From Desulfovibrio legallii (GTDB lineage: Bacteria; Desulfobacterota; Desulfovibrionia; Desulfovibrionales; Desulfovibrionaceae), in NCBI RefSeq assembly GCF_004309735.1, contig NZ_SIXC01000003.1:44303-108302 (forward strand): a DNA stretch of 64,000 nt. Direction: 5' to 3'. The notes beneath the pieces were generated by a model that worked only from the letters and a program-made list of their open reading frames with translations, did not search any database and was not told the DNA's origin. Within the stretch, counting starts at the first letter, position 1; every line of letters starts with the position of its first letter. The position numbers were made by a program, and so were the translations under genes. Positions 42,128 to 52,649 of this stretch are shown piece after piece.

Positions 42128-44221
42128 GTGGCCACTTTTGTGCTTGAAATCGGCAGTGAAGAGCTGCCTTCCCGTTTTTTGGCTCCGGAAGAGGCGGAGC
42201 TTGCCGCCCGTTTTACCGCCGCCATGGATGAAGCCGGTCTGGAATACGGCGCGCTTACGGTCATGAGCACTCCGCGCCGGGCCGTGGTGCTGGTGCAGGA
42301 TCTTGCCCCGGTGCAGGCGCAGCGTGAGGAGGTTGTCACCGGCCCGCCCGCGCGCGCGGCCAGGGACAAGGACGGCAAGCCCACCAAGGCTCTGGAAGGC
42401 TTTGCCCGCAGCAACAACTGCGCCGTGGAGGACGTCTTTACCCTGCAGACCGAAAAGGGCGAATATGTGGCCGTGCGCAGGCAAAGCGGCGGGGCGCCCG
42501 CCGGAGAACTGCTGGCTGCCCTCTGCCCGGCCATTATCACGGCTTTGCCCTTTGGCAAGCGCATGCGCTGGGGGACATACAGCATGGCCTACGCCCGGCC
42601 TCTGCGTTGGGTTCTGGCCTTGCTGGACGACCAGGTGGTGCCCTTTGCCTTGGGGCCGCTGACCTCCGGGCGGGAAACCCACGGCCACCGCATCCACGGG
42701 CCCGGTCCCTTTGCCGTGGCCCACGCCAGGGATTTTTTGTCCGTGCTTGCCGGTCCCTGCGGCATCACGCTGGACCCGGCGGAGCGCCGCCGCGTCATTG
42801 TGGCGGGCGGCGAAGCCCAGGCTGCAGCAGTTCAGGGCAAGATTCTCTGGAAGGACAGCCTGCTGGACGAAGTGCAAGGCCTGACCGAGCATCCTGTGCC
42901 CCTGCTGGCGGATTTTGACCCCGCCTATCTGGAAGTGCCGCGCGAGGTGCTGCTCACCAGTATGGAGAGTCACCAGAAGAGCTTCGGCATTGAAGGCCCG
43001 GACGGAAAACTTTTGCCGTACTTTCTGACAGTGCTTAACCTCACGCCCGAAGACATGGGCTTGGTCAAGCGCGGCTGGGAACGCGTGCTGCGCGCCAGAC
43101 TGGAAGACGCCCGCTTTTTCTGGCGCGCCGACCTGCGCGAGAGCTTTGAACACTGGCTGCAAAAACTGGACGCGGTCATCTTTATCGGCGGTCTGGGGAG
43201 CATGGGCGACAAGACCAGACGGCTGGAAGAGCTGTGCCGCTGGCTGGCCGGGGCCTGCGCGCCGCAGCTGGACGCAGCGGACGCGGCCAGGGCCGGGCGG
43301 CTTTCCAAGGCTGATCTGGTCAGCGCCATGGTGGGCGAGTTCGACACCCTGCAGGGCGTCATGGGCGGCATCTACGCCGCGCGCAAGGGCGAGAGCGCCA
43401 CGGTGGCCGCCGCTCTGGGCGAGCAGTACCTGCCCGCCGGGCCAGATTCGCCCTTGCCGACCAGTCTGGCGGGGGCGCTGCTCTCGGTGGCGGACAAGGC
43501 GGATACCCTGGCTGGTTGCTTCGGTCTGGGCATGATTCCCACCGGCGCGGCAGACCCCAACGGTCTGCGGCGCTGCGCCTTGGGCATCATCCGCATTATG
43601 CTGGAATTCGGCCTCAGGCTGGACGCGCGTGAACTGTTTGCCAAGGCCCAGCAGCTGTACGGGGATCGGCAGTGGAAATTCCCGCCCCACGAGGTGCTGG
43701 ACAAGCTCATGGACTTTTTCACCGCGCGGCTGCGCAACCATTTTATGAGCCAGGGGGTGGACACGCCCCTGGTGGACGCGGCCTTGGGCGCGGGCGCAAC
43801 GGACGTGCGCGACTGTGGCGCGCGACTGGCGGCGCTGACGGCCTTCAGCCGGGAAGAGGGCTATGCGGCGGCAGTGCAGACCTTCAAGCGGGTAGCCAAT
43901 ATCCTGCGCAAGCAGGCCGCTGCCCAGGGAGAAGGCGTGCCGGACCACTGGGACCCATCCTTGTTGCGGGAAGCTCCGGAACAGGCCCTGGCCGCCACCC
44001 TGGAGACGCTGCTGCCGCGCCTGGATGCGCTGTGGGCTGCCGGTGACCACAAGGCCCTGCTGGACTGCTTGGGCGAAGTGCGCCCAGCGGTGGACGCCTT
44101 TTTTGACGGCGTCATGGTCATGGCTGAAGACGCAGATCTGCGCCGCAACCGTCTGGCCATGCTGCGGGCCTTGGGTTCCCGCTTTGCCCGGCTGGCGGAT
44201 TTTGCCGCCCTGCAGCAGTAG
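42128..44221 (+). CDS. glyS: Glycyl-tRNA synthetase beta subunit
   Basis: A 697-residue beta subunit that contacts tRNA-Gly. The N-terminus ATFVLEIGSEELPSRFL, the MESHQKSF motif and the C-terminal DALR-like anticodon-binding region (ending VMVMAEDADLRRNRLAMLRALG) match GlyS. It starts at GTG, three bases after glyQ, indicating tight coupling. Confidence 0.96.
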   Translation: MATFVLEIGSEELPSRFLAPEEAELAARFTAAMDEAGLEYGALTVMSTPRRAVVLVQDLAPVQAQREEVVTGPPARAARDKDGKPTKALEGFARSNNCAVEDVFTLQTEKGEYVAVRRQSGGAPAGELLAALCPAIITALPFGKRMRWGTYSMAYARPLRWVLALLDDQVVPFALGPLTSGRETHGHRIHGPGPFAVAHARDFLSVLAGPCGITLDPAERRRVIVAGGEAQAAAVQGKILWKDSLLDEVQGLTEHPVPLLADFDPAYLEVPREVLLTSMESHQKSFGIEGPDGKLLPYFLTVLNLTPEDMGLVKRGWERVLRARLEDARFFWRADLRESFEHWLQKLDAVIFIGGLGSMGDKTRRLEELCRWLAGACAPQLDAADAARAGRLSKADLVSAMVGEFDTLQGVMGGIYAARKGESATVAAALGEQYLPAGPDSPLPTSLAGALLSVADKADTLAGCFGLGMIPTGAADPNGLRRCALGIIRIMLEFGLRLDARELFAKAQQLYGDRQWKFPPHEVLDKLMDFFTARLRNHFMSQGVDTPLVDAALGAGATDVRDCGARLAALTAFSREEGYAAAVQTFKRVANILRKQAAAQGEGVPDHWDPSLLREAPEQALAATLETLLPRLDALWAAGDHKALLDCLGEVRPAVDAFFDGVMVMAEDADLRRNRLAMLRALGSRFARLADFAALQQ

Positions 44222-44402
44222 GCACTTGATGCGGCGTCCTTCTGACGGCTGCGCAGGCAAGCGTCTCCCAAGGGGGCTGGCCTTGCTTCTCTGCCCAGGC
44301 GGCGGCCGTCGTCCTGTTTCTCTGGAGGACGCGAGTCTTTCAGGGAGGCCGCTTCCGGGCAGTGGCAGGGCGTTGGCCGCAAGCGGCTGTGGGCGGGAGC
44401 TC

Positions 44403-44431
44403 TTGACAGGTCCTTTTTACTGTGCTAACAG
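44403..44431 (+). promoter_or_regulatory. Putative rpsT promoter
   Basis: TTGACA (44403-44408) is followed 17 nt later by TAACAG (44426-44431), with TGTG just upstream as a possible extended -10. It lies 87 nt before the rpsT start, after the glyS-rpsT gap. Confidence 0.55.
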
Positions 44432-44517
44432 CACCAATTCGCCATCGGGCGACAATAACACGCCATCATGGCTTGCCCGGCAAGCCTGAAGCATTTTAAA
44501 CTGAGCGGAGGAACACC

Positions 44518-44790
44518 GTGGCTAACCATAAGTCTGCCCTTAAACGTCACAAGCAGAGCCTGCAACGCGCCAGCCGCAACCGCGCCGCCCGTACCAGGGT
44601 GAAGAACGCCGTCAAGCAGGTGCGCGTCGCCCTGCAGGGCAACGACAAGGCCCAGGCCGGCGAGGCCCTGGTGGCCGCTACTTCTGTGCTGTCCAAGGCC
44701 GCCGGCAAGGGCGCTCTGCACTGGAAAAAGGCCGCGCGCAAGATTTCGCGTCTGGCCCGCGCCGTTAACGGCCTGGAAGCCGCCGAGTAG
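44518..44790 (+). CDS. rpsT: 30S ribosomal protein S20
   Basis: A 90-residue basic, helical protein that binds 16S r[31 protein letters not shown]-type N-terminus and the C-terminal [12 protein letters not shown] are diagnostic. It uses a GTG start with GGAGG 7 nt upstream. Unusual initiation codons are common in rpsT and are linked to autoregulation in E. coli. Confidence 0.97.
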   Translation: MANHKSALKRHKQSLQRASRNRAARTRVKNAVKQVRVALQGNDKAQAGEALVAATSVLSKAAGKGALHWKKAARKISRLARAVNGLEAAE

Positions 44791-45171
44791 CACGCTGTAA
44801 GCGCACTGCGAGGTCATCCCTGCGGGGGTGGTGTGCCGCGTGATGTGTGCTTATGCCTCCAGAGCGGCCGTCTGCGTGTGCAGCACCGGGGCAATGGAAT
44901 CTGCATTGCTCTGGCGGAAGCGGCAGGACCGGGGTCGGTGGGGTGCTGCCGCAGGACCGCTGCGGCAGTGGCCGTGCGCCAATGGGCCTGACAGGGCTAA
45001 TGCACCTCGCTTGACTGGTGTTCTGGCTTCCCTTTTGCGAACAGGGCAGGCGGGCTCCATTTGTAGCGGTTCGTTTTGATAGTTCCGGATAACAGTGCAA
45101 GATTTTAGAAAAATTTTTGGGGAAAAAACTTGACGCCGCCTGCGGCTTGGGATACTTTCCCCTTCGTTGAC
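44791..45171. other. Gene-free region between rpsT and tRNA-Arg
   Basis: This 381-nt region holds a CTGCCGCA/TGCGGCAG hairpin (44946-44968) without a U tract and, at its end, the tRNA promoter. No clear rpsT terminator is visible. Open frames here are unconvincing; the minus-strand ones cross the tRNA. Confidence 0.5.
45130..45158 (+). promoter_or_regulatory. tRNA-Arg promoter
   Basis: TTGACG (45130-45135) and TACTTT (45153-45158) are separated by 17 nt and lie 13 nt before the mature tRNA 5' end. Confidence 0.65.
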
Positions 45172-45248
45172 GCGCTCGTAGCTCAGCTGGATAGAGCAAC
45201 AGGCTACGAACCTGTAGGTCGGGAGTTCGAATCTCTCCGGGCGCACCA
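45172..45248 (+). tRNA. tRNA-Arg (anticodon ACG)
   Basis: A complete 77-nt cloverleaf. The acceptor stem GCGCTCG pairs with CGGGCGC, the D-arm GCTC..GAGC is present, and the anticodon loop CTACGAA gives ACG. The T-arm contains GTTCGAATC. The 3' CCA is encoded. A34 would be deaminated to inosine to read CGU, CGC and CGA. It has its own promoter and terminator. Confidence 0.97.
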
Positions 45249-45258
45249 CAAAACAAGC

Positions 45259-45291
45259 AAGCCCTTATGGTTATCGCCATAAGGGCTTTTT
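45259..45291 (+). terminator. Intrinsic terminator of tRNA-Arg
   Basis: AAGCCCTTATGG pairs with CCATAAGGGCTT around a 6-nt loop, followed by TTTG, 11 nt after the tRNA. Confidence 0.9.
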
Positions 45292-45325
45292 GTCTGGGCC
45301 CCCGTCTTTGAGGTAGAGCCCACAA

Positions 45326-45356
45326 AAGCCCCTGTGCTCTGAGAGCGCAGGGGCTT
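45326..45356 (-). terminator. Hairpin, possible gatA terminator
   Basis: AAGCCCCTG pairs with CAGGGGCTT, with an inner GCTC/GAGC stem. On the minus strand it is followed by TTTTG, about 180 nt after the gatA stop. The rest of 45292-45538 shows no gene. Confidence 0.55.
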
Positions 45357-45538
45357 GTTGGCTGTCAACGGGTCTACTCTGGAAAGCTGTGCGGGTTACT
45401 TCCACAGCCGCCAGCATATTTTTTTATGGTCCACCCTGTTGCCCGCGGTGTGCCTGCTTTTTTACAGCACAGCAGGAGTGGGCAGTCCTTTTTGCGCCTG
45501 CCTGATCATCCTCGCGCACCAGAGCTGCAATATCCAGC

Positions 45539-46999
45539 TCACAGCGCGGGCGTTCCCAAGGGGGGCAGGGCTTGGGTTAGGCTGTGGCCCAGAGCCAGAA
45601 GTTCGGATTCGGCAAAGGCCTTGCCGATAAGCTGTACGCCGACGGGCATGCGGCTGGCCGCGCCCAGGCCCACGGGCAGGGAAAGGCCGGGCAGGCCCGC
45701 CAGATTAAGGGAGAGGGTGTAGGCGTCCATAAGGTACATCTGCAGCGGGTCGCCGCTGTGGCTGCCCAGATTCCAGGCCGTTACCGGGGAGACCGGGGCC
45801 AGCAGCACGTCGCACTGCTCCAGGGCGGCCAGGTAGTCGTCGCGGATGCAGCGGCGCACCTGCGCGGCCTTGCGGTAGTAGGCGTCGTAGTAGCCGGAGG
45901 AAAGCACATAGGCCCCCAGCATAATGCGGCGTTTGACTTCCTGCCCGAAACCCTGGCTGCGCGAACGCACGTAGAGTTCTTCCAGATTGTTGATCGGGGC
46001 GGCGCGGCGGCCGTAGCGCACGCCGTCAAAGCGGGCCAGGTTGGAGCTGGCCTCGGCCATGGCAATGATGTAGTAGGTGGCGATGGCCGCATCCGTATGG
46101 GGCAGGCTCACGTCTACCAGGGTCGCGCCCTGGGCTTCGGCCGTGCGCAGGGCTGTTTCACAGGCGTCGCGCACTTCCGGGTCCAGGCCTTGGCCGTAGA
46201 ATTCTTTGGGCAGGCCCAGGCGCGCGCCTTTGAGAGGGCGGCTTTGCAGCGCGGCGGCATAGTCCTCGGCGGGCCGGGGGGCGCTGGTGGCGTCGCGTTG
46301 GTCGTGTCCGGCAATGACGTCCAGCACGCGGGCGCAGTCTTCCACTGTGCGGGCCAGGGGGCCGATCTGATCCAGAGAGGAACCGTAGGCGATGAGCCCG
46401 TAACGCGAAACCCGGCCGTAGGTGGGCTTGAGGCCCACGCAGCCGCAAAGGGCGGCTGGCTGACGGATGGAGCCGCCCGTGTCTGTGCCCAGAGAAGCAA
46501 AGCACTGCCCGGCACTGACCGAGGCTGCGGAACCGCCGCTGGAGCCGCCGGGCACCTTGTCCGTATTCCAGGGGTTGCGGGTGGTCTGATAGGCGGAATT
46601 TTCCGTGGAGGAGCCCATGGCAAATTCGTCCAGATTGGCCTTGCCCAGAATAACGGCCCCGGCGGCGCGCAGGCGCTCTACGGCCGCGGCGTCGTAAAAG
46701 GGGACGTAGTTTTCAAGGATGCGGGAGCCCGCCGTGGTGCGCAGACCTTTGGTGGACAGGGCGTCCTTGATGGTCATGGGCACGCCCCAGAGGGGACGCG
46801 AGGGGTCAGGCCCTTCCTTGTCCAAGGCGGTGGCCGTGGCCAGCGCGCCTTCCCGGTCCACGGTGAGCAACGCGGCCAGGCGGGGTTCGGTGGCGGCAAT
46901 GCGCTCCAGGCAGGCGGTGGCCGCCTCCACGGCGCTCAGTTCTTTGTTCTGCAGGGCCCCGGTCAGGGCGGTCAGCGTGAGAGAGCAGATGTCGGTCAT
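45539..46999 (-). CDS. gatA: Aspartyl/glutamyl-tRNA amidotransferase subunit A
   Basis: A 486-residue amidase-signature enzyme that makes Gln-tRNA and/or Asn-tRNA by transamidation. The catalytic triad is visible: Lys in [13 protein letters not shown], and the two serines in [13 protein letters not shown] and [13 protein letters not shown]. The [26 protein letters not shown] stretch is typical of GatA. GAGAA precedes the start at 46999. It follows gatC by 38 nt; gatB is not in the window. Confidence 0.96.
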   Translation of the reverse strand: MTDICSLTLTALTGALQNKELSAVEAATACLERIAATEPRLAALLTVDREGALATATALDKEGPDPSRPLWGVPMTIKDALSTKGLRTTAGSRILENYVPFYDAAAVERLRAAGAVILGKANLDEFAMGSSTENSAYQTTRNPWNTDKVPGGSSGGSAASVSAGQCFASLGTDTGGSIRQPAALCGCVGLKPTYGRVSRYGLIAYGSSLDQIGPLARTVEDCARVLDVIAGHDQRDATSAPRPAEDYAAALQSRPLKGARLGLPKEFYGQGLDPEVRDACETALRTAEAQGATLVDVSLPHTDAAIATYYIIAMAEASSNLARFDGVRYGRRAAPINNLEELYVRSRSQGFGQEVKRRIMLGAYVLSSGYYDAYYRKAAQVRRCIRDDYLAALEQCDVLLAPVSPVTAWNLGSHSGDPLQMYLMDAYTLSLNLAGLPGLSLPVGLGAASRMPVGVQLIGKAFAESELLALGHSLTQALPPLGTPAL

Positions 47000-47037
47000 G
47001 GTGTTCTCGGCGTGGTGCAATGTGGGGTGCGGCGCGA

Positions 47038-47331
47038 CTAAACTATGCGCGGCACGATAAAATACTCCCCGTCCGCTTCGGGGGCGTTGGCCAACACTTC
47101 TTCGCGCCGGCGGCGGCGTTCGGCCATGTCTTCCCGCAGGGGGCCCTGATGCAGGGCCGGGCTGTAGAGGGGTTCCACCGCGTTGGTGTCCACGCGGGCA
47201 AGCACGTCCATATAACCCAGAATGTCGCCCAACTGTCGGGCAAACAGCTCCTGTTCCTCTTCGCTGATCTGGAGGCGGGAAAGGGCAGCCATGTGGCGCA
47301 CGTCTTCTTTGCCGATGGTCTTGTTGCTCAT
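47038..47331 (-). CDS. gatC: Aspartyl/glutamyl-tRNA amidotransferase subunit C
   Basis: A 97-residue subunit that stabilises Gat[22 protein letters not shown] at the N-terminus and [31 protein letters not shown] at the C-terminus match GatC, whose tail wraps around GatA. AAGGA lies 10 nt before the ATG; an in-frame ATG 19 codons upstream is less likely. It is transcribed with gatA. Confidence 0.93.
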   Translation of the reverse strand: MSNKTIGKEDVRHMAALSRLQISEEEQELFARQLGDILGYMDVLARVDTNAVEPLYSPALHQGPLREDMAERRRRREEVLANAPEADGEYFIVPRIV

Positions 47332-47384
47332 GCGATTTTTTCCTTGCTCCGGAAGTGTTCCACCCGTTGGGGCAGGCCCGGTGG

Positions 47385-48791
47385 TCAATGGTTGCCGGGC
47401 AGACTGAGTTTGTAGGAGGGCCGGGGCGTGGTGCTCACGGGCGCGGCCGCAGGCTGCGCCGGAGCCGCCGGATCGCCCGTCGGTCTGGCCACAGGTTCTG
47501 CCGCCGCCCCTTCGGCTGGGGCCGCCAGGGGGTTGCCCGCGGCGTCCATAGGGGGCAGCCCCTGCATGCGCAGGGCGGCTTGCTGCAGCACCTGGGCGCG
47601 GGTCTGCTGGAAGGTGTCCAGAGTTACGGGGGCCATGCCTGAACCGGTGACGCCGAAGATAAAGAGCTTCTGGTGGGCCACGCCTTTGCTGTCCCAGCTT
47701 ACGGGGGCCATGCCCCAGATCATCTGGGAGGCGCGGCGCGCCCGCGCCGTGACCTGAGCGGCTTCAGGTCGGGATTCCAGGCCCAGAGCGGCGGCAAAGC
47801 GGGCGTAGTCGTAGCCCAAGGCTGTCCAGAAATCCGTGCCTGGCGTCTGCAGGGCGCGCGGGGCCTGCAGGGCGTTCCACGCGCCGGGAAACACGGCCAG
47901 GGCGTAGCTTTCGGCATGGGGCACGGTTTTGCCCGTCAGGCTTTGCTCCCAAAGGGTCGTGCCCAGCAGCACCAGACGATCTTCGCCGTTGTACAGCAGG
48001 CTGGTGGTGAGCATTTCCATATTTTTCCACGAATCGGGCAGGAACAGGGCCTCAAAGGCGGTCTGGGGGATGGGCGTGGTGCTGCCTTCCGGCGTTTTCG
48101 CGTTGATCAACGGAGCCACGGCCGTGCTCCAGGAGGCGGCGTCCGCGGGGTTGTAAACCGCCTTCTGCAGCAGCATGTTGCGGCTGGCCAGACTTTGCTC
48201 CAGCAGCCCGGTCATGCGCATGCCGTAGGCGTCATTGGGGTAGAAGGCCCCGTAGGTGCGGATGTTCAGACCCTCGGAGGCAAAATGGATGAGGGCGTCA
48301 ACCTGGTCCTGTGGGCTGGGGAACATGCGCCAAGCCCGCGCGCCTTCATCGCCCGGCTCCAGCGTGGGCAAAAAGGTGAAGAAGGTCCGCTTTTCCAGCG
48401 CGCCGGCCTGACGGGCCTTGGCGTAGACGCCGGTCTGCAAGGGACCGCCCACTACGGCGCAGGCCGGGGGCAGGGCGGCCAGCTTCTGCAGCCAGCCGCT
48501 GTCGGCGGTATTCAGCGTTTCCAGGCGGATGGCCACACCATTGGCCGCCATTTCGTCCTTGGCCAGCTGGGCTCCGCGCGTGATTTTTCCGGCAATGGGG
48601 GCGTAGGGGCCGGATTGCGGCAGCGCCAGGACCACGCAGGGGCCGGCGGCAGGGACAGGCTTGGCCGGTTTGGCGGGCTGCGACGCGCGCTGGCCCAGGC
48701 CGAAGGGCATCTGACAGGCCGTCAGGCAGCCCAGAACCGCCAGAAGCGTCAGAAGACGGAGAATAGGGGCTGTGGCGCGGCAAAGGGACAT
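47385..48791 (-). CDS. Periplasmic-binding-protein-like lipoprotein (LpoA-like)
   Basis: A 468-residue lipoprotein with lipobox LTAC (Cys26). The body resembles a type I periplasmic binding fold: [27 protein letters not shown], then [16 protein letters not shown] and EALFLPDSW. It could be a branched-chain amino-acid-type receptor without its ABC transporter, or an LpoA-like activator of penicillin-binding proteins. The C-terminus is a Pro/Ala-rich tail. It sits 12 nt after the small lipoprotein gene and upstream of gatCA, with no permease genes nearby. That favours a structural or regulatory role. Confidence 0.7.
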   Translation of the reverse strand: MSLCRATAPILRLLTLLAVLGCLTACQMPFGLGQRASQPAKPAKPVPAAGPCVVLALPQSGPYAPIAGKITRGAQLAKDEMAANGVAIRLETLNTADSGWLQKLAALPPACAVVGGPLQTGVYAKARQAGALEKRTFFTFLPTLEPGDEGARAWRMFPSPQDQVDALIHFASEGLNIRTYGAFYPNDAYGMRMTGLLEQSLASRNMLLQKAVYNPADAASWSTAVAPLINAKTPEGSTTPIPQTAFEALFLPDSWKNMEMLTTSLLYNGEDRLVLLGTTLWEQSLTGKTVPHAESYALAVFPGAWNALQAPRALQTPGTDFWTALGYDYARFAAALGLESRPEAAQVTARARRASQMIWGMAPVSWDSKGVAHQKLFIFGVTGSGMAPVTLDTFQQTRAQVLQQAALRMQGLPPMDAAGNPLAAPAEGAAAEPVARPTGDPAAPAQPAAAPVSTTPRPSYKLSLPGNH

Positions 48792-48803
48792 GGGCGTATC
48801 CTG

Positions 48804-49205
48804 CTATGGGTTTGAGCGTTCCGGCTTTTGGTCTGAAACGTGTTGGTCCGGCGTCCGACGCTGTTGGTCGGGGCGGCGTGTGCTGTCCCGCCTGGTGTTT
48901 TCCTGGCGCTGCGGCCTTTCCGCCTGGTGGGGGCGCGCGTTGTGCTGTGGTTGCATGGCCGGCCGACGGTCACGGTCGCCCTTGTCCGGCGCGGGGTGCC
49001 GGCCCTGGGCCGGACGCGGGGCAGGTTGGGCTTCGGGTTTGACTTCGGGGCGCGGCGCCGGTTGCGGCCTGGCCGGAGTCGGCCTGGGGGGCGGCGTGCG
49101 CTCGTAAGTGTTGTCAGGCGGCGGGGCCGTGTGGCAGGCCCCTGTCAGAAGCAACAGGGGCAGGAGCAAGGCGGGCACGGCCATGCTGCAGCGTTTGCCG
49201 GGCAT
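48804..49205 (-). CDS. Small Pro/Arg-rich lipoprotein
   Basis: A 133-residue predicted lipoprotein: signal with LLLLTGAC, then a low-complexity tail of Pro, Arg, Gln and Ala with repeated short P-x-P runs and no recognisable domain. AAGGA lies about 8 nt before the ATG, and the next gene follows after 12 nt. That supports a real gene despite its composition. The highly basic disordered tail could bind peptidoglycan or LPS. No function can be assigned. Confidence 0.6.
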   Translation of the reverse strand: MPGKRCSMAVPALLLPLLLLTGACHTAPPPDNTYERTPPPRPTPARPQPAPRPEVKPEAQPAPRPAQGRHPAPDKGDRDRRPAMQPQHNARPHQAERPQRQENTRRDSTRRPDQQRRTPDQHVSDQKPERSNP

Positions 49206-49227
49206 ATGCAGTTCCTTTTGCGTCAGA

Positions 49228-49264
49228 GTGAAAAAAAGGTCCGGTTCCGCAGAACCAGACCTTT
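49228..49264 (-). terminator. Intrinsic terminator of dnaK
   Basis: On the minus strand AAAGGTC-GGTTC pairs with GAACC-GACCTTT (one internal mismatch), then seven T residues. It ends about 65 nt after dnaK and just before the small lipoprotein gene. Confidence 0.85.
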
Positions 49265-49297
49265 ATTTAGTACAGCGCAAGCGCGCTGGCAAGTTTG

Positions 49298-51223
49298 CTA
49301 TTTTTTCACTTCGGTGTAGTCGGCGTCCACCACGTCGTCGCCGCCGTTGCCGCCGTTGTTGCCGTCTTGATGCGCGCCGGCTTCCTGCTGGGCTCCGCCC
49401 GGCTGTCCCCCGGTCTGCTGAGCCTGCTGCTGGTAGAGCTGTTCCGCCAGCTTGTGCGAAGCCTTGGCCAGGGCGTCGGTAGCGGCCTTGATGGCCTCCG
49501 CGTCCTCACCTTCCATGATTTTGCGCAGCTCGGCGATCTTGGCTTCGATATCGCTTTTCACTGCGGCATCGGCCTTGTCGCCCAGGTCCGCAAGGGATTT
49601 CTCCGTGCCGTAGATGAGGCTGTCCGCGTGGTTACGGGCCTCGATCACTTCCTGTTTTTTCTTGTCTTCGCCGGCATGGGCTTCGGCCTCACGCACCAGG
49701 CGCTGGATGTCGTCCTCGGAAAGGCCGGAAGAAGCTGTGATCTTGATGGACTGTTCCTTGCCGGTGCCCATATCCTTGGCCGACACGTTGACGATGCCGT
49801 TGGCGTCGATATCGAAGGACACCTCAATCTGCGGCACGCCGCGCGGGGCCGGAGGAATGCCCGTAAGGTCAAAGCGGGCCAGGGTCATGTTGTCTGCGGC
49901 CATGGGGCGTTCGCCCTGCAGCACATGGATGGACACCGAGGGCTGGTTGTCCGAGGCTGTGGTGAAGACCTGGCTTTTGCGCGTGGGGATGGTGGTGTTG
50001 CGGTCGATAAGCCTGGTGAACACGCCGCCCATGGTTTCAATGCCCAGGGAAAGCGGGGTCACGTCCAGCAACAGCACGTCCTTCACGTCGCCGGTGAGGA
50101 TGCCGCCCTGAATAGCCGCACCCATGGCCACCACTTCGTCGGGGTTCACGGAGCGGTTGGGCTCCTTGCCGAAAAACTTGCCCACCACCTGCTGCACCAG
50201 AGGCATACGGGTCATGCCGCCCACCAGGATGACTTCGTCGATCTGCGCGGCAGTCATGCCCGCATCGGCCAGAGCCTTTTTGCAGGGCTCAGTGGTGCGG
50301 TCCACCAGATCGCTGACCAAGGATTCGAGCTTGGCCCGGCCAATCTTCATGAGCAGGTGCTTGGGGCCATTCTGGTCTGCGGTGATGAAGGGCAGGTTGA
50401 CTTCGGCCTCCATAGAGGTGGACAGGTCTTTTTTGGCTTTTTCCGCCGCTTCTTTCAAGCGCTGCAGGGCCATGCTGTCCTTGGTGAGGTCAATGCCGTT
50501 TTCCTTTTTGAATTCTTCCACCAGGTAATTGATGACGCGCTGGTCGAAGTCTTCGCCGCCGAGGAAGGTGTCGCCGTTGGTAGCGCGCACTTCCACAACG
50601 TTGTCGCCCACTTCCAGGATGGAAATATCAAAGGTGCCGCCGCCCAGGTCGAAGACGGCGATCTTTTCATTGGCCTTTTTGTCCGCGCCGTAGGCCAGAG
50701 AGGCCGCGGTGGGCTCGTTGATGATGCGTTTGACCTCAAGACCGGCGATGCGGCCCGCGTCCTTGGTGGCCTGACGCTGGGCGTCGTTGAAATAGGCGGG
50801 CACGGTGATGACGGCTTCGCTTACGGTTTCGCCCAGGTAGGCTTCGGCGTCGGCCTTGAGTTTGGCCAGGATCATGGCCGAGATTTCCGGGGCGCTGTAA
50901 GTGCGGGCGTCCACCTCCACGCCGGCGTCGCCGTTAGCGGCCTTGACGATGGCGTAGGGGGAGTGTTCCTTCCAGCGGTCTACCTCTGGGGTGTCGTACT
51001 TGCGTCCCATAAGCCGCTTGATAGCGAAAATAGTGCGCTTGGGGTTGGTGACGGCCTGCCGTTTGGCAATGTCGCCCACCAGGCGCTCTTTATCGGTAAA
51101 GGCAACCACGGAGGGAGTAGTGCGGCCCCCTTCGGGATTGGTGATGCATTTTGGGTCCTTCCCCTCCATGACGTACACGCAGGAGTTGGTGGTGCCCAGG
51201 TCAATGCCGATAATTTTGGACAT
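49298..51223 (-). CDS. dnaK: Chaperone DnaK (Hsp70)
   Basis: A 641-residue Hsp70. The N-terminal ATPase has [29 protein letters not shown] and [16 protein letters not shown]. The substrate-binding domain follows [18 protein letters not shown]. The C-terminal lid ends in a Gly/Gln-rich linker and a DADYTEV tail, typical of full bacterial DnaK. GAGGAGG precedes the start at 51223. grpE and dnaJ are not adjacent, so dnaK is monocistronic between two terminators or gaps. Confidence 0.97.
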   Translation of the reverse strand: MSKIIGIDLGTTNSCVYVMEGKDPKCITNPEGGRTTPSVVAFTDKERLVGDIAKRQAVTNPKRTIFAIKRLMGRKYDTPEVDRWKEHSPYAIVKAANGDAGVEVDARTYSAPEISAMILAKLKADAEAYLGETVSEAVITVPAYFNDAQRQATKDAGRIAGLEVKRIINEPTAASLAYGADKKANEKIAVFDLGGGTFDISILEVGDNVVEVRATNGDTFLGGEDFDQRVINYLVEEFKKENGIDLTKDSMALQRLKEAAEKAKKDLSTSMEAEVNLPFITADQNGPKHLLMKIGRAKLESLVSDLVDRTTEPCKKALADAGMTAAQIDEVILVGGMTRMPLVQQVVGKFFGKEPNRSVNPDEVVAMGAAIQGGILTGDVKDVLLLDVTPLSLGIETMGGVFTRLIDRNTTIPTRKSQVFTTASDNQPSVSIHVLQGERPMAADNMTLARFDLTGIPPAPRGVPQIEVSFDIDANGIVNVSAKDMGTGKEQSIKITASSGLSEDDIQRLVREAEAHAGEDKKKQEVIEARNHADSLIYGTEKSLADLGDKADAAVKSDIEAKIAELRKIMEGEDAEAIKAATDALAKASHKLAEQLYQQQAQQTGGQPGGAQQEAGAHQDGNNGGNGGDDVVDADYTEVKK

Positions 51224-51547
51224 ATCCGGATCCTCCTCAGGAAAAATCTTCGTTATCCGAACCACAAGCCCGAAAGCGGCGGTCCGGCGCTGTCCGCGCA
51301 CAGGCCCGGCGCGCACCGGGGCGCGCCAAAGAGCCAAATTTGCAGGGCGCGCGGACATGGCGGCTGGCTGCCCAGGCGCGTTCTTTAAGTAAGTCCTTCT
51401 CCGGGCGCGTCCAGAGGGCACTAAAAATTTTTTTTGCAAAAATTTTGTCAATCCCCGGTCCGGAGCCTTGACCGGCCTTGCTGAAACCAGCTAGTGCTTT
51501 TTTTAACACAATACCATGTGCAACTGCGCACAAAACAGGAGGAGATT
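51224..51547. other. Divergent region between dnaK and the split-Soret cytochrome gene
   Basis: A 324-nt region with no gene. On the minus strand TTGACA (51451-51446) lies in an A/T-rich block (51422-51451) that may be the dnaK promoter, although no good -10 is visible. No CIRCE element (TTAGCACTC-N9-GAGTGCTAA) is present. Confidence 0.45.
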
Positions 51548-52387
51548 ATGGGTATTGGCAGACGTGATTTGATTTTCGGTCTGGGCGGCCTTGCCGTGGG
51601 CGGGGCTGTGCTTGGCCTTTCCGGCGGCGCGAGCTTTGCTGCGGGGCAGACGCAGCAGGGCGGAGGCCGCTTTGCCCAGGCGGGCGGAGACCACGGGTGG
51701 AAAGCCCATAAGCTGGACCCCAAACTGTGTGCCGAGGTAGCTTATGAAGGCTACTGGCACAAGGGCTACGGCTGCGGCTACGGCACATTTTACAGCATTG
51801 TGGGCCTGCTTGGTGAAAAATATGGCGCGCCCTACAATCAGTTTCCCTTTACCATGCTTGAGGCCAACAAAGGCGGCATTTCCGACTGGGGCACCATTTG
51901 CGGCGCCTTGTATGGCGCGGCGGCCACTTTTTCCCTGTTCTGGGGCCGCAAGGAAGTGCGCCCCATGGTCAACGAGCTGTTCCGCTGGTATGAGAAGGCC
52001 AGCCTGCCCGCCTACAATCCCGGCGACAAGGCCCTGGGCTTCAAGGGCGACCTGCCCCAAAACGTGTCCGGTTCTGTGCTCTGCCACATCTCTGTTTCCA
52101 AGTGGTGTGCGCACAACAAAATTGAGGCCACCAGCAAGCAGCGCAGTGAGCGCTGCGGCCGCCTGACTGCGGACGTGGCCGCCAAGGCCGTGGAAATCTT
52201 TAATGCCAAAATAGAGATGGGTAAGGACTACAAGGGCGCCTTCCCCGTGCAGGAATCCGTGACCTATTGCGGCGAATGCCATCAGACCAAGGGCAATGAG
52301 GCCAACTGGGCCAAGGGCGTCATGGACTGCACCCCCTGCCACAGCGGCACCAAGTCCACAGCGGACAAGTTCAACAACCATCCATAG
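51548..52387 (+). CDS. Split-Soret-type dihaem cytochrome c, Tat-exported
   Basis: A 279-residue protein with a twin-arginine signal (GRRDLIFGLGGLAVGGAVLG) and two CxxCH haem c sites near its C-terminus (241-245 and 261-265). Extra cysteines in YGCGYG, GTICGA, VLCHIS and SKWCAHN could ligate an iron-sulfur cluster. This arrangement matches the split-Soret cytochrome of Desulfovibrio desulfuricans, a dimer with two haems per subunit plus an Fe-S centre. AGGAGGAGA precedes ATG 51548. Its electron partner is not known; it is monocistronic. Confidence 0.85.
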   Translation: MGIGRRDLIFGLGGLAVGGAVLGLSGGASFAAGQTQQGGGRFAQAGGDHGWKAHKLDPKLCAEVAYEGYWHKGYGCGYGTFYSIVGLLGEKYGAPYNQFPFTMLEANKGGISDWGTICGALYGAAATFSLFWGRKEVRPMVNELFRWYEKASLPAYNPGDKALGFKGDLPQNVSGSVLCHISVSKWCAHNKIEATSKQRSERCGRLTADVAAKAVEIFNAKIEMGKDYKGAFPVQESVTYCGECHQTKGNEANWAKGVMDCTPCHSGTKSTADKFNNHP

Positions 52388-52526
52388 GGCATTGCAACTT
52401 TGCAATGCCCTGGCGGTTGCATAAGCGATGCCCGTCGTAGAGGCGCAAGCGGAGCTTGGCCCGTTCCGACGAAGGAAGTTACGGGCAAAGACAGCAGCGC
52501 TAGTTACGGATGAAAACCGTGCCATA

Positions 52527-52554
52527 ACTCTTGAGCATGCATATTCTCAAGAGT
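52527..52554. promoter_or_regulatory. TTGAG-N10-CTCAA palindrome, site B
   Basis: ACTCTTGAG and CTCAAGAGT form 9-bp arms around ten bases; the core 20 nt read TTGAGAATATGCATGCTCAA on the minus strand. That differs from site A (285-304) at only two positions. Confidence 0.5.
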
Positions 52555-52649
52555 ACGGTGTCCTATAGGTCGAACACGGGCCGCAAAGACGCAGGCGCCG
52601 CGTCCCATGCGGTTATGCGCCTTTGCGGTCATGGTGATTGCTAAACCAG

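Noticed and set aside
40370-44260. Very long minus-strand frame antisense to recO, glyQ and glyS
   Set aside because: High GC removes stop codons; the plus-strand genes are unequivocal and the antisense translation has no recognisable domain.
38113-44790. Prophage or genomic island
   Set aside because: No integrase, phage or transposase gene and no tRNA-flanking direct repeats; gene content is housekeeping throughout.
44851-45249. Minus-strand ORF across the tRNA-Arg gene
   Set aside because: Its N-terminus is the translated antisense of tRNA-Arg, a familiar source of spurious proteins; the rest has no domain or ribosome-binding site.
51224-51547. HrcA/CIRCE operator upstream of dnaK
   Set aside because: No TTAGCACTC-N9-GAGTGCTAA inverted repeat is found.
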